From contig NZ_MASJ01000007.1 in NCBI RefSeq assembly GCF_001700315.1, positions 51,831 to 115,830 of the forward strand: a stretch of DNA of 64,000 nt, read 5' to 3'. Position 1 is the first letter of the stretch. Every line of letters begins with the position of its first letter. The notes under the pieces were generated by a model. That model saw only the letters and a program-made list of their open reading frames with translations. It was not told the DNA's origin and searched no databases. This stretch comes from Caryophanon tenue (GTDB lineage Bacteria; Bacillota; Bacilli; Bacillales_A; Planococcaceae). Both the position numbers and the translations under genes were made by a program. Positions 18,959 to 28,112 of this stretch are shown here, one piece after another.

Positions 18959-20341
18959 TCATGCATGTTGTTGGAATTGTGTATAACGATTGCGCCCTTG
19001 CTGTTTCGATTGATAGAGCGCGCGGTCCGCTTCTTCCAACAATACCTCAATCGGGACATTTGCTCGGACTACTGTTGCGCCGATGCTAATGCTTACGTGA
19101 TGAACCTCGCCTTTTACTGTAAATGCACATTGTTGCATATGCGCATGAAATTGTGCGAGCATCACTTCAATTCCCTCTAACTGCTTCACGCTGTAAAATA
19201 CGACAAACTCATCGCCACCGTAACGAATAACAACAGCAGACTCCGATGAGAAAAATTGCCTAGCACGTTCTGCCATTAAACAAATCACTTCATCGCCAAC
19301 ACGATGACCAAAACAATCATTAATCTGTTTAAAATGATCGGCATCAAATAATAAAAGCCCTACGAATGAATGTTGTTCATCAAGCCATATTGGCATTTTT
19401 TCGTCTAAATACCTTCGATTTTTCACTTTTGTTAACGGGTCATGCCAAAGCATTTCTTCTAAAAGCTCTGTATTTAAATAGATTTTCATTTGGTCGATTT
19501 GTTTTTTCGCTTGCGCTTCTTTTAGGCGTCCTAAATAATGATAATACGTTTCGAGCGTTTCGACGTACTGTTCGAGTGTTTCAACTTCTTCTGCAACATG
19601 TAAAAAACGTTCGTATAGCGTAGATAAAATCGTTTCATGCTGTCCATCATGTCGAATCACTTGTGCTAATAATTCATATGCTCGTTGCTTATCTCCACAT
19701 ATACAATAGTAATGCCCCTTCGCCAAAACATAGTGGTGATTCGTCAATATATGTGGGAATTGCTCTAGCCGCTCAAATTGTGCTTCTGCTATAGCCATTT
19801 TCCCCAGTTCTAAACTCGTATTAATATATTGCACACGTCCGATGATATACGGTTCATGCGCTTCAAAATTTAAGCGTTCACAATACATAAGACAACGCTC
19901 CATATGCATAAAGCTTTTCGCATACTCCTTCATCTCATAATAATAGTGACCTAAATTCCCTTCTAAAAAGAGTAAAGCGATCTCTTCATTCATGTCCGTT
20001 GCAAGCGCATATGCCTGCATTAAATACTCGTAATAATGGGCCGTATCATCTAATGTATGATAAATAGCTGCCACCGTATTTAAATAACGGATCCGCTGTG
20101 ATGCCGTCATATGCCTTTCAAATGGTTGGAGTTTTCGAATGGTTTTCACGGCCACTTCGCTATCACCGAGTTGATAATACGCAACAGCTTTATTTAAAAG
20201 CAAATGAATTTCCTTTGCTACATCCGCTATTTGTTGTGCTAAATAAATTGCCGCGTCTACAAAGTGAAAAAACTGCTTAAATTCGCGTGTTTGGAAATAT
20301 TCTTCGACTGTTTCAAACAGTTCTTTTGCCGCTTGCTCCAT
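18959..20341 (-). CDS. TPR-GGDEF diguanylate cyclase (second of an adjacent pair)
   Basis: Makes cyclic di-GMP from two GTP. Residues 1 to about 290 are helical repeats of TPR type (repeated Y-L-x-L-G, alternating Ala/Leu) and probably sense a protein or peptide signal. The GGDEF domain follows: DPLTKVKNRRYLDE, FDADHFKQINDCFGHRVGD and intact RYGGDEF (about 373-377). The RxxD inhibitory site expected just before GGDEF is absent (SSES), so product inhibition is unlikely. No membrane segment. It starts directly after the stop of the upstream paralogue. Confidence 0.9.
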   Translation of the reverse strand: MEQAAKELFETVEEYFQTREFKQFFHFVDAAIYLAQQIADVAKEIHLLLNKAVAYYQLGDSEVAVKTIRKLQPFERHMTASQRIRYLNTVAAIYHTLDDTAHYYEYLMQAYALATDMNEEIALLFLEGNLGHYYYEMKEYAKSFMHMERCLMYCERLNFEAHEPYIIGRVQYINTSLELGKMAIAEAQFERLEQFPHILTNHHYVLAKGHYYCICGDKQRAYELLAQVIRHDGQHETILSTLYERFLHVAEEVETLEQYVETLETYYHYLGRLKEAQAKKQIDQMKIYLNTELLEEMLWHDPLTKVKNRRYLDEKMPIWLDEQHSFVGLLLFDADHFKQINDCFGHRVGDEVICLMAERARQFFSSESAVVIRYGGDEFVVFYSVKQLEGIEVMLAQFHAHMQQCAFTVKGEVHHVSISIGATVVRANVPIEVLLEEADRALYQSKQQGRNRYTQFQQHA

Positions 20342-21742
20342 TTACTCTACCTCCACTTCTTGAATCGCCAAACGATTGCGCCCTTGCGATTTCCCTTCAT
20401 ACATATACTTATCGGCAATTGTCACTAAACGTTCAATGGACAATTCGTTCGTATACACACAATAGGCACAGCCAATGGTTACCGTTAATGACCACATATG
20501 GTCCTCATATACAAAAGGTGTTTGTTGTATAGCTACGTGTATATTCTCTAAAATATGCGCCGCGTTTGCTACATCATTAAACGAGAGTAATGCAACAAAT
20601 TCATCGCCGCCATACCGTGCGACAATGCCATGCGGCTCGATAAATTGGGCAAGCACGTCGGAAAATTGTTGCAACACGGCATCCCCCGCTAAATGTCCGA
20701 AGCGGTCGTTAATATGCTTAAAGTTATCGACATCTAAAAACGCACAGCCAATATAGCGACTTTCAGGCTGCCATTGCTGAATTTGTTGTGAAAACCCTCG
20801 ACGATTGTATAAGCCTGTCAACGCATCCCGCGACACAATTTCGCTTAATTGCTGCGTTTTCCATGCATGCTCTCCTTGTATAAGTAACTGTAATAATACG
20901 CGTCGCTCGTCCCCTTTTACAAGTTCAATCAACTGTTGATACAGCTTTTTTTGCTCGTATACATCGCCACGTTTTTTCGCTAACTTAATTTTCAATTCAT
21001 ATAGCGCAATAAACAGATGTCGCTGCATACTTGCACGAATTTTCGGCTCTAGCGTTGCTACAACACGCATCGCCTCTGCATCGTTATTCATATGAATGTG
21101 ATAATGAATGTAATTGAGGTCGTATAACATTTGTAAACGTTCTGGCGCATCGGTAAATTTATGCCGTAGCTTCACATATTTAGCCGCCTCGTCATAATCC
21201 TCTAAATAGATATACGTACATAATAAATTGCTAATACATAAGCAGTCATCATGCTGAAACTTCCATTCGTCCTGCTCTTTATATTGATGCGCTACACAAT
21301 GCGCCCTTTTTAAAAAAGCTTCTGCATCTTTGTAGCGCTGTTCAACGGTGTAATATAAAGCGATATTTGTATACGCATCAAACAATGCATACTTATCACC
21401 ATATTCGAGCGCATACTCCTGCACTTCCAACATCGTTTCATAAAACCCTTCACGGTATCCAAGTAAATCTAACCCTAACGCGCGTGCATTTTTATATTGA
21501 ATGACATCTTTACGACTGCCGTATTGTTCAATAAATGCAATGGATTGCACAATATGCTGAATAAGCTCTTGTATATTACCTGCCTGCAGTTCCATTTTCG
21601 CTTTTTCGATAAAGACTGTTACAAGCTGTTCATATGCTCGTTGCTGCTGTAATTCAGCCACTGCTACTGGATATAAGGATGAAAATTCCTGATACTGATC
21701 TTGCTTTATAAATTGTTGTAATGTCTCGATATACTCGCTCAT
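20342..21742 (-). CDS. TPR-GGDEF diguanylate cyclase (first of an adjacent pair)
   Basis: The 466-residue paralogue of the next gene has the same plan: N-terminal TPR-like helices (about residues 1-300) and a GGDEF domain with SRDALTGLYNRRGF, FLDVDNFKHINDRFGHLAGD and an intact RYGGDEF at about 379. The RxxD inhibitory site is again missing (IEPH). Its stop codon is immediately next to the start of the second copy, so both are read as one operon. The pair looks like a tandem duplication that has diverged strongly. Confidence 0.9.
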   Translation of the reverse strand: MSEYIETLQQFIKQDQYQEFSSLYPVAVAELQQQRAYEQLVTVFIEKAKMELQAGNIQELIQHIVQSIAFIEQYGSRKDVIQYKNARALGLDLLGYREGFYETMLEVQEYALEYGDKYALFDAYTNIALYYTVEQRYKDAEAFLKRAHCVAHQYKEQDEWKFQHDDCLCISNLLCTYIYLEDYDEAAKYVKLRHKFTDAPERLQMLYDLNYIHYHIHMNNDAEAMRVVATLEPKIRASMQRHLFIALYELKIKLAKKRGDVYEQKKLYQQLIELVKGDERRVLLQLLIQGEHAWKTQQLSEIVSRDALTGLYNRRGFSQQIQQWQPESRYIGCAFLDVDNFKHINDRFGHLAGDAVLQQFSDVLAQFIEPHGIVARYGGDEFVALLSFNDVANAAHILENIHVAIQQTPFVYEDHMWSLTVTIGCAYCVYTNELSIERLVTIADKYMYEGKSQGRNRLAIQEVEVE

Positions 21743-21789
21743 AACACCGTTACACCTACTTTCCGTTTCTAATTTACAGTTATTGTAAC

Positions 21790-21832
21790 AAAAAAGAACC
21801 CTCTCGAAAAATAAATCCGAGAAAGTTCTTTG
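21790..21832 (-). terminator. terminator of the DUF1456 gene
   Basis: On the minus strand AAGAACTTTCTCG pairs with CGAGAGGGTTCTT, followed by TTTTT. Confidence 0.8.
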
Positions 21833-21838
21833 ATTTCT

Positions 21839-22342
21839 TTATTGACGATACTTTAAGGTTAAACCTTTTAAGAAATTACGCGCGAAGTTATCGCCACATT
21901 CTTTATAATTGCGATGGTCTGCCTTACGTAAAATTGCCCCTAGCTCACCTTTTGAAACGTTTAGTCCTGCATCATAAAAAATTGCAATCATATCTTCTGT
22001 CGTTAAACTTAAAGCAATTTTGACACGTTTTAACATTAAATTGTTTGAATGATCTTTTTTCGTCGGTGCTGGCGGTGGTGTTTGACCAGGCTTTTGTTCT
22101 TGCTTACCGCGTTTATAAGTAACAAAGCCGTTCATAAACTTCTCAAATAACGCGTCATTACATGCGATATAATCATCCGTTTGTACGAACTCTCCATCTT
22201 CATCTAGTGTTGGTTTCGCTAAATATTTTGGTAATACTTCCGGCGACATATTGTAGCCACCTAACGCGAAAATTTCGACCATTTCACGGTTTTTCAAATC
22301 TAACGCATAGCGTAAACGAATTAATAAATCATTATTTGTCAT
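21839..22342 (-). CDS. DUF1456 family protein (YehS-like)
   Basis: The 167-residue cytosolic protein is built of two similar halves. Each starts with a helix of the form L-x-R-L/V-x-x-A-L-x-L (NDLLIRLRYALDLKNREMVEIF and NLMLKRVKIALSLTTEDMIAIF) and continues to a G-x-N/L-S-x-x-x-L turn. They are joined by a proline-rich linker (about residues 86-96). This duplicated layout is typical of DUF1456 (E. coli YehS). The function is unknown. It is divergent from the LysR gene. Confidence 0.85.
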   Translation of the reverse strand: MTNNDLLIRLRYALDLKNREMVEIFALGGYNMSPEVLPKYLAKPTLDEDGEFVQTDDYIACNDALFEKFMNGFVTYKRGKQEQKPGQTPPPAPTKKDHSNNLMLKRVKIALSLTTEDMIAIFYDAGLNVSKGELGAILRKADHRNYKECGDNFARNFLKGLTLKYRQ

Positions 22343-22421
22343 AGTTGTTCTCCTTTTGTTTCGTACTTCCTAAAACATGTGCGTCTGTTCATAAACATTA
22401 ATTGTAATCGAAAATCGAATC

Positions 22422-22450
22422 ATTGTCACTTGTTAGAAAACAGAGACAAT
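22422..22450 (+). promoter_or_regulatory. inverted repeat between the DUF1456 and LysR genes
   Basis: ATTGTC (22422-22427) and GACAAT (22445-22450) form an inverted repeat. A possible promoter, GAGACA-18-TACAAT (-10 at 22468-22473), overlaps its right arm. It could be the autoregulatory operator of the LysR protein. Confidence 0.35.
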
Positions 22451-22518
22451 AGGGAGCATTTTACGATACAATGGTAGAGAATTTCATGATTTTTCATGAT
22501 TATTAAAGGATGGGATTT

Positions 22519-23415
22519 ATGAATCTTGAACAAATTGAATATATTAAGGAGATTAGCCAAACGAAGTCCATTACAAAAGCGGCTGAAAATCTCGGCATTT
22601 CGCAGTCCGCGATTAGCCAATCTATTTCTTCGCTTGAGCAAGAATTGGGCATTCGCTTATTCAAACGTTCGCGCTACGGGACGTTTCCAACAGATGAAGG
22701 GAAATCAACTATCCGAAAAGCTTTAGATGTTTTGCGCTCCATTGATGACATTAAAGAAGATGCACGCATTACATCGAAGTTTTTGACTGGAGATTTACGC
22801 CTCGCAGCCGACACGACACTTATTCATAAATTACCAAAAGTGATTGGCCGCTTCAAACAGCAACATCCGCACGTCAATATTACCGTTTTAGAAACAACCC
22901 ATCAGCAAATTCTCAAAACATTAGATGATTTCACGTTTCATATTGGCATCGCGGGTGTGCATGATGATATTTTAACGGCATTACCCTCAGGTATACAGTT
23001 TCGCCAATTTGGACAAGTTCCTATTGCAGAGCTGATTGTTTCTAAAAACTCACCGTTACTGTCGAAGCCTCAGCCACTGACGATTCATGATATTTTAACA
23101 TTGCCGATGATTTTTCATAAAACACCTTATTGGGAAAAGTTTATTACGTTTTATGAGAAACAATACGGCCCATTAAATGTGTTATTAATGACGTCAAATA
23201 CAGCTGTTATTAAAAGTATGGTCGCTGAAGGTATTGGCATTAGTATTTTACCGAATTACTTATTAGAAGATGATGTCCTCATCGACCAAGCATGCATTCA
23301 TCGTGTACCTATCACGCTTGAATATGGTCCACCTTATAAACAATATGGCTATGTATACTCAACGAAACATCCACAAGCGACAATTATCCAAGCCTTTTTA
23401 CCATTTTGCGACTAA
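22519..23415 (+). CDS. LysR-family transcriptional regulator
   Basis: The 298-residue protein has an N-terminal winged helix-turn-helix (SITKAAENLGISQSAISQSISSLE has the typical AA-x-x-L-x-x-S-Q-x-x-I-S pattern) and a C-terminal two-lobe effector domain from about residue 90 (LTGDLRLAADTTL). AAAGGA at 22505-22510 is 8 nt from ATG 22519, which I prefer to the ATG three codons earlier that overlaps it. The effector and targets are unknown; the divergent DUF1456 gene is a candidate target by position. Confidence 0.92.
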   Translation: MNLEQIEYIKEISQTKSITKAAENLGISQSAISQSISSLEQELGIRLFKRSRYGTFPTDEGKSTIRKALDVLRSIDDIKEDARITSKFLTGDLRLAADTTLIHKLPKVIGRFKQQHPHVNITVLETTHQQILKTLDDFTFHIGIAGVHDDILTALPSGIQFRQFGQVPIAELIVSKNSPLLSKPQPLTIHDILTLPMIFHKTPYWEKFITFYEKQYGPLNVLLMTSNTAVIKSMVAEGIGISILPNYLLEDDVLIDQACIHRVPITLEYGPPYKQYGYVYSTKHPQATIIQAFLPFCD

Positions 23416-23423
23416 ATATAAGA

Positions 23424-23455
23424 AAGCCCCTTCGATAAATCGAAGGGGCTTTCAT
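23424..23455 (+). terminator. terminator of the LysR gene
   Basis: AAAGCCCCTTCG and CGAAGGGGCTTT form a perfect 12-bp stem (23424-23435 / 23441-23452). Only a short T-rich tail follows. Confidence 0.7.
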
Positions 23456-23475
23456 CTTGAGGGAGGAGATTTATA

Positions 23476-23553
23476 ATGTATAAATCTACATCAGCAATTA
23501 CAGGAATTGCTGTTTTATTAAAGTGTTTTCCCACGGCTAAGAAAACAGTTTAA
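23476..23553 (+). CDS. possible 25-aa small protein
   Basis: GGGAGGAG (23461-23468) stands 7 nt before ATG 23476, which opens a 25-codon frame (MYKSTSAITGIAVLLKCF, then PTAKKTV) ending at TAA 23551-23553. A short hydrophobic centre is flanked by lysines. The rest of the gap to 23990 holds a small hairpin with a T run (CTACT...AGTAG, about 23622-23646) and otherwise nothing I recognise. A strong ribosome site on such a short frame is suggestive, not proof. Confidence 0.3.
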   Translation: MYKSTSAITGIAVLLKCFPTAKKTV

Positions 23554-23937
23554 TGGGTGTTTAAATGATACACTTTCATGAGCAGTTATCATTTATGAGA
23601 GGTTCGATTTTTAGTATTTATCTAGCTACTTAGGGGAGTAGTTTTTTAAAATGTCGAACAATGCGATTACTTGAATCATTAACCTCATGTGATTATTCTA
23701 ACATAAGTGAAACTAATGTAAATACATGTCGAAAAACATTGTGGTTCTATTTGTGAAATTGTGAACACTTCACCTTACAAAAGCGACAAAAACCCTTGCT
23801 ACTATGGGCTAAAGATAAAAATTCTGAAATTTTCGCACTTTGTCACAAATAATGAATCGTATCTCACTTTCTCTCTAAATATTAGTAAACCTTATAATGG
23901 TCCCTTAAAATAACTGAATATTCAGCGCATTTTACAT

Positions 23938-23986
23938 AAAAAAAACGAGAGGTACGGAGCAATGTTGCTCCAAATACCCTCGCTTT
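23938..23986 (-). terminator. terminator of the chemoreceptor gene
   Basis: On the minus strand GCGAGGGTA and GTACCTCTCG pair around an inner GGAGCAA/TTGCTCC stem and are followed by TTTTTTT. Confidence 0.8.
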
Positions 23987-23990
23987 TTAC

Positions 23991-25139
23991 TTAAGCAGCA
24001 TCCTTTTCAAATGTAGAAGCGACACGTATTGTCGCGCCTTGAACATTATCTAAACTTTTCGCTGCTGTTAATAATGTTTCCATCATTGCTAATTCATCAT
24101 CACTAATGCCGACTAGCTCGTCAAACATCTCAACAGACTCACGTGAAATAAACGAAATCTCTTTCATCGCAGCACTTAACTGTTGTGAGCTTGATGCTAA
24201 TTCTTCTGCACCTGCTGAAGAGCTTCCATTACTCTCGGCAATAATTTGTGTAGATTCAACAATCTTCCCAAACATCGCGACAATTTCTTGAATTAACTCA
24301 TTCGTCTGCGCAAATTCTTCTGTTCCTTTTTTCATCGAGACAACCACTTTGCTTGTCTCACCTTGGATGTTACCAACAATTTGTGATACTTCCGCTGCTG
24401 ATTGACGCGACTGCTCTGCTAACTTTCGTACTTCATCCGCTACAACGGCGAAGCCTTTTCCGTGTTCGCCTGCACGTGCTGCCTCAATCGCTGCATTTAA
24501 CGCTAATAAGTTAATTTGCTCTGAAATACCTGTAATCACTTTAACGATATCCCCAATTTCAACAGATTTATCACCTAATATAGTAATCGCGTCAAATGTT
24601 GAATGAATCGTTGTATTAAATTGCTCCATTTTATCCATCGATAATAATAGCTTTGCGTTCCCTTGCTCCGTTAAATCTAACGTCATATTGGACTGCTCTG
24701 AAATTTGGCTTGCGCGAATTGACATTTCCTCAATTGCAACGGTCATATCTTCTACCGATAATGTGCTTTCTTCCGTTGCAATAAGCTGTTTATTTAAGCC
24801 TTTACCAACCTCGTCAATTGCCGCACGTACAATTTCAGCTTTTTCTGTTGCCATTTCACCATTACTTGAAATATTTTGACCATTTTGCTCTAACGTTCGT
24901 GCCACTGTTTCAAAGTCTTTATGAACATGTGTAATAAATTCCACGAGTTCATTATAGGCTTCATGCTGTTTAGATGTGCCGCTGATTTTTGGCGCTAGCT
25001 CTCCAGATGCTAACAGTTTCATCCCTGTAATCATATCTGTTTCCACAGTATTTTGTCGCTTTAATGTAAAATATTGATAAGCAAAATAAATCGTCGTAAA
25101 TAATAATACGATGATGCCAATAAACATGATGATATCCAT
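23991..25139 (-). CDS. methyl-accepting chemotaxis protein with a single membrane helix
   Basis: The 382-residue protein has one N-terminal membrane helix (about residues 4-23) and no extracellular domain, so it should sense cytoplasmic or membrane-linked signals. The signalling hairpin is intact: [40 protein letters not shown]. Long coiled coil lies on both sides. It is the last gene of a three-gene operon with a GNAT protein (15 nt upstream) and a STAS-like protein, which suggests these three act together. Confidence 0.9.
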   Translation of the reverse strand: MDIIMFIGIIVLLFTTIYFAYQYFTLKRQNTVETDMITGMKLLASGELAPKISGTSKQHEAYNELVEFITHVHKDFETVARTLEQNGQNISSNGEMATEKAEIVRAAIDEVGKGLNKQLIATEESTLSVEDMTVAIEEMSIRASQISEQSNMTLDLTEQGNAKLLLSMDKMEQFNTTIHSTFDAITILGDKSVEIGDIVKVITGISEQINLLALNAAIEAARAGEHGKGFAVVADEVRKLAEQSRQSAAEVSQIVGNIQGETSKVVVSMKKGTEEFAQTNELIQEIVAMFGKIVESTQIIAESNGSSSAGAEELASSSQQLSAAMKEISFISRESVEMFDELVGISDDELAMMETLLTAAKSLDNVQGATIRVASTFEKDAA

Positions 25140-25154
25140 AAAACTCTCCCTCGT

Positions 25155-25865
25155 TTACTCTGACTGTAATTGTCGTGCAATAATGTACACACCATCCGCA
25201 ACGTCTTCAGGAATCATTGAAAAATGTTCACTCGTCGCATAGTTATGTACAAGATAGTTCCCATTTACATCTACATATTTTGTCATTTGATGATACTTCT
25301 CAAAAACACGTAATGACTTTGGATTCGTCGCTTCTGCGATCACCATTTTCATACCATTCGCTGTCGCTTTTTCAATTAATAAATCGCCTAATGCCTGAAC
25401 GATTTCATGTCGACCATGCTCCGCAATCGTTCCCAATAAGAAAATATGTAACACTTCACCCGCCTGTGGCACGTGCCCGTAACGCTTCTTATAATCTTCA
25501 ATAAATAATGAATCAATTTCTTCGAGTGCTTCCATTACATAATTCATACGCTGAAATGACCCTTCAAATGCGTAATCCCCATGTACTTCTACTTGGTTAA
25601 TATCTGCTGCTAATACACCGACCACTTCACGTTGCTCATTTAATGCGACTGCGCAATACCCTTGTTGTACATTTTCTTCTAAATATTGCTGTGAAAAATT
25701 AGAAAAATCTTCAAATGTTAAGCCTGAATAACTAATCATAGGCTCTTTAATCACTTTATTTTCTACTTCAATTCCTACAAATGCTTTGCCTAAACATACC
25801 GCTGTTTGATGAATTAGTGTTGGGTCTTCTAATGTTAAAATTTCATATGTATAAGTTGTTGTCAT
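25155..25865 (-). CDS. GNAT-family N-acetyltransferase
   Basis: The 236-residue cytosolic protein is larger than minimal GNAT enzymes. Residues about 70-90 form the beta strands (GYCAVALNEQREVVGVLAAD). LHIFLLGTIAEHGRHEIVQALGDLLIEKATANGMKMVIAEATNPKSLRVFEKY (about 139-190) gives the acetyl-CoA strand-helix unit and the usual xxNPxSxxxFEK helix. The substrate is unknown. It lies between a STAS-like gene and a chemoreceptor in one operon. Confidence 0.8.
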   Translation of the reverse strand: MTTTYTYEILTLEDPTLIHQTAVCLGKAFVGIEVENKVIKEPMISYSGLTFEDFSNFSQQYLEENVQQGYCAVALNEQREVVGVLAADINQVEVHGDYAFEGSFQRMNYVMEALEEIDSLFIEDYKKRYGHVPQAGEVLHIFLLGTIAEHGRHEIVQALGDLLIEKATANGMKMVIAEATNPKSLRVFEKYHQMTKYVDVNGNYLVHNYATSEHFSMIPEDVADGVYIIARQLQSE

Positions 25866-25883
25866 ATTAACCGCTCCGCTTCA

Positions 25884-26264
25884 TTATCGTTGGCGTGCTT
25901 CGAACTCTGCCAACGTATCATACAGTTTTCCTGGGAAATTATATGGCTCTAAACCGTTACGAATCTGCACATACGCAATTTTAGAAACTGGCATAATAAT
26001 CAAAATTTCTTTAAACCCTAGTGTACCGTACGTCATCATCGTAGCACCTAAATTCGCTGATACTTTACGTGGCACAGGTGCTTGATACGTTGCATCTACT
26101 ACTAATGTGTACATATTTTTCGATACTCTTTTCGTTGTTGCTGTTAAATCGGCAATATATTCATCAACAACGTCATCACGTATAAACCCTAAAATTTGTA
26201 CGTGCAGTTCTTGCTTGGCTTCGTAAATCGCCATGTTGTACCTTTCTTTTTCTACTACAAGCAT
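25884..26264 (-). CDS. small STAS-like protein
   Basis: The 126-residue protein shows alternating strands and helices (ELHVQILGFIRDDVVDEYIADL, MYTLVVDATY, FKEILIIMPVSKIAYVQIRNGL) that resemble STAS or SpoIIAA-like domains. I assign this only tentatively. AAGGAGGA precedes ATG 26264; a second good start (MAIYEAKQE, 26234) has a weaker GAAAGG. It heads the operon with the GNAT and chemoreceptor genes. Confidence 0.6.
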   Translation of the reverse strand: MLVVEKERYNMAIYEAKQELHVQILGFIRDDVVDEYIADLTATTKRVSKNMYTLVVDATYQAPVPRKVSANLGATMMTYGTLGFKEILIIMPVSKIAYVQIRNGLEPYNFPGKLYDTLAEFEARQR

Positions 26265-26637
26265 GTTGCCATTCCTCCTTCAATACTATGACTAGAAAAT
26301 CTATATTTCTCATGATCTTCCATACATCTAATCCAATCAAAATAAAGGTATATTCCTCACAGAGAAATAAACCTTAACTAGTATAATAAATATATAAAAA
26401 ATTATCCACAATAGTGCTTTGGACTAAAGATATTATTGTTTAAAACGGATATTTTGTCATCAAACGGTCTCAACAAAATCAAATAAACATTAATTTAATT
26501 TGAAATTTTTACAAATTTTTTATTTAAAAGGGTTTCAATGAACAAGGAAAAGCCCTCGACATATTTTGTCGAGAGCTAATTTTTTGTATAGCTAAGCATA
26601 CTTGAACATCCATTTTGCAAGTCTTATTACGAAGATT
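26265..26637. other. AT-rich intergenic region
   Basis: Contains the promoter region of the STAS-like/GNAT/chemoreceptor operon and, at 26545-26586, a bidirectional terminator (AGCCCTCGAC / GTCGAGAGCT with T runs) that ends the dus gene. I see no gene or other structure here. Confidence 0.6.
26545..26586. terminator. bidirectional terminator downstream of dus
   Basis: AGCCCTCGAC (26551-26560) pairs with GTCGAGAGCT (26568-26577). TTTTTT follows on plus, and TTTTCC on minus. Confidence 0.75.
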
Positions 26638-27609
26638 TTATCCTTCCGCTTCTTCTGTATCAAATGTATCAAGTAATGCGCGTACTTCTTCAACGCTGCG
26701 CGTTTGCATTAATGCATTACGTAGCTCCGCTGCACCGCGGAAGCCTTTTACATAAATTTTAAAGAAGCGGTGTAAACCTGTCACTGAGCGTGGCAGTTCT
26801 TCAATATATTGCTCATGTAAATCAAGTTGTAAGCGTAGTAAGTCTAAATATTCTTTCGTGCTATGCTCACGTGGCTCCTTTTCAAATGCAAACGGGTTTT
26901 TGAAAATACCGCGACCAATCATCACACCATCAACACCATATTTCTCTACAAGCTCTAAGCCCATTTGACGGTCTAAAATATCACCATTAATCGTTAATAA
27001 TGTATGCGGTGCAATTTCATCACGTAACGCTTTAATTTCAGGGATTAGCTCCCAGTGTGCATCAACGGCACTCATTTCTTTACGTGTACGTAGGTGGATT
27101 GATAAGTTCGCAATATCTTGTTTTAAAATATGCGTTAACCATTCTTTCCATTCATCCACTTCTTTAAAACCTAAACGTGTTTTCACACTTACTGGTAAAC
27201 CGCCTGCCTTTGCTGCTTCGATTAATTCCGCTGCAACGTCTGGACGTAAAATTAAACCACTACCTTTACCACGTTGCGCAACATTCGGTACAGGGCACCC
27301 CATATTAATATCGATGCCTTTAAAGCCCATCTCCGCTACACCGATACTCATTTTACGGAAGTTTTCAGGGTTGTCTCCCCAAATGTGCGCGACCATTGGC
27401 TGTTCATCTTCCGTGAATAATAGGCGACCACGTACGCTTTGAATTCCTTCTGGATGGCAATAGCTTTCTGAGTTCGTAAATTCCGTGAAAAATACATCTG
27501 GTCGTCCCGCTTCAGCGACAACATGACGGAATACTACGTCTGTTACATCCTCCATTGGGGCTAATACAAAAAATGGCTTCGGTAAATCTTGCCAGAAATT
27601 TTCTTTCAT
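26638..27609 (-). CDS. dus: tRNA-dihydrouridine synthase
   Basis: FMN/NADPH enzyme that reduces uridines in tRNA. The 323 residues start with [15 protein letters not shown], then [22 protein letters not shown] (catalytic Cys), [15 protein letters not shown] and [14 protein letters not shown], all in TIM-barrel order. The frame extends 39 codons further, but the extension runs through the 27671-27720 hairpin. The ATG at 27607-27609, with AGAGGA upstream, matches the family start. It is comparable to the second Bacillus Dus protein (YfjN). Confidence 0.93.
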   Translation of the reverse strand: MKENFWQDLPKPFFVLAPMEDVTDVVFRHVVAEAGRPDVFFTEFTNSESYCHPEGIQSVRGRLLFTEDEQPMVAHIWGDNPENFRKMSIGVAEMGFKGIDINMGCPVPNVAQRGKGSGLILRPDVAAELIEAAKAGGLPVSVKTRLGFKEVDEWKEWLTHILKQDIANLSIHLRTRKEMSAVDAHWELIPEIKALRDEIAPHTLLTINGDILDRQMGLELVEKYGVDGVMIGRGIFKNPFAFEKEPREHSTKEYLDLLRLQLDLHEQYIEELPRSVTGLHRFFKIYVKGFRGAAELRNALMQTRSVEEVRALLDTFDTEEAEG

Positions 27610-27670
27610 ATTTCTTTCAATCCTCTCATGATTGTTCATATTCTCGATAATCAACCTTTCCATTTTAACG

Positions 27671-27720
27671 TGTTTACACGCATATCGCAAAGGAGTAGAT
27701 TTGCGATATGCGTGTAAACA
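27671..27720. repeat. perfect 21-bp inverted repeat upstream of dus
   Basis: TGTTTACACGCATATCGCAA plus one A (27671-27691) is the exact reverse complement of 27700-27720, with loop GGAGTAGA between. No T run follows on either side, so it does not look like a terminator. It lies in the leader of dus. Confidence 0.9.
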
Positions 27721-27723
27721 ACA

Positions 27724-27757
27724 CAAAAAAAGGCACCCTATAAAAGGATGCCTTTTT
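27724..27757 (-). terminator. terminator of the cold-shock gene
   Basis: On the minus strand AAGGCATCC and GGGTGCCTT pair around TTTTATA and run into TTTTTTT. Confidence 0.85.
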
Positions 27758-27768
27758 GGATCATAAAA

Positions 27769-27969
27769 TTAAAGTTTTACGATGTTTGTAGCTTGAGGAC
27801 CACGTTGACCGTCTTCGATAGAAAACTCAACTTTTTGGCCTTCTTCTAAAGTTTTGAAACCGTCACCTTGGATTGCTGAGAAGTGAGCGAATACGTCTGC
27901 TCCACCTTCAACCTCGATGAAACCGAAACCTTTTTCTGCGTTAAACCATTTAACTGTACCTTGTGTCAT
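27769..27969 (-). CDS. cold-shock protein, CspA family
   Basis: A 66-residue single-strand RNA/DNA-binding beta-barrel. It has both RNA-binding motifs: KGFGFI (RNP1, residues 16-21) and VFAHF (RNP2). Start [13 protein letters not shown] and end PQATNIVKL are typical, as is the length. GGAGG stands 9 nt before ATG 27967-27969; longer in-frame starts are not needed. A structured 5' leader of about 140 nt with its own promoter precedes it. Confidence 0.96.
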   Translation of the reverse strand: MTQGTVKWFNAEKGFGFIEVEGGADVFAHFSAIQGDGFKTLEEGQKVEFSIEDGQRGPQATNIVKL

Positions 27970-28030
27970 GTTGAATGACCTCCATTTGATTAAAATTAAT
28001 AAGATCACATTTCTTCTTGAGAAAGAAAAA

Positions 28031-28090
28031 AATTCACATATTACAAAAAGTATTTTAAGAACAACAAATACGCTTTGTAATAGGTGAATT
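28031..28090 (-). ncRNA. structured 5' leader hairpin of the cold-shock mRNA
   Basis: Outer arms of 17 bp (AATTCACCTATTACAAA and TTTGTAATATGTGAATT) pair with one mismatch, and an inner GTATTT/AAATAC stem lies inside. The hairpin sits about 15 nt after the predicted transcription start. Cold-shock mRNAs are known for temperature-responsive leaders. Confidence 0.65.
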
Positions 28091-28112
28091 CGTCATAATC
28101 TGTATTACCGTA

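Noticed and set aside
27610..27726. N-terminal extension of dus by 39 codons
   Set aside because: It would read through the perfect 21-bp palindrome and has no family similarity; the shorter start has a usable ribosome site.
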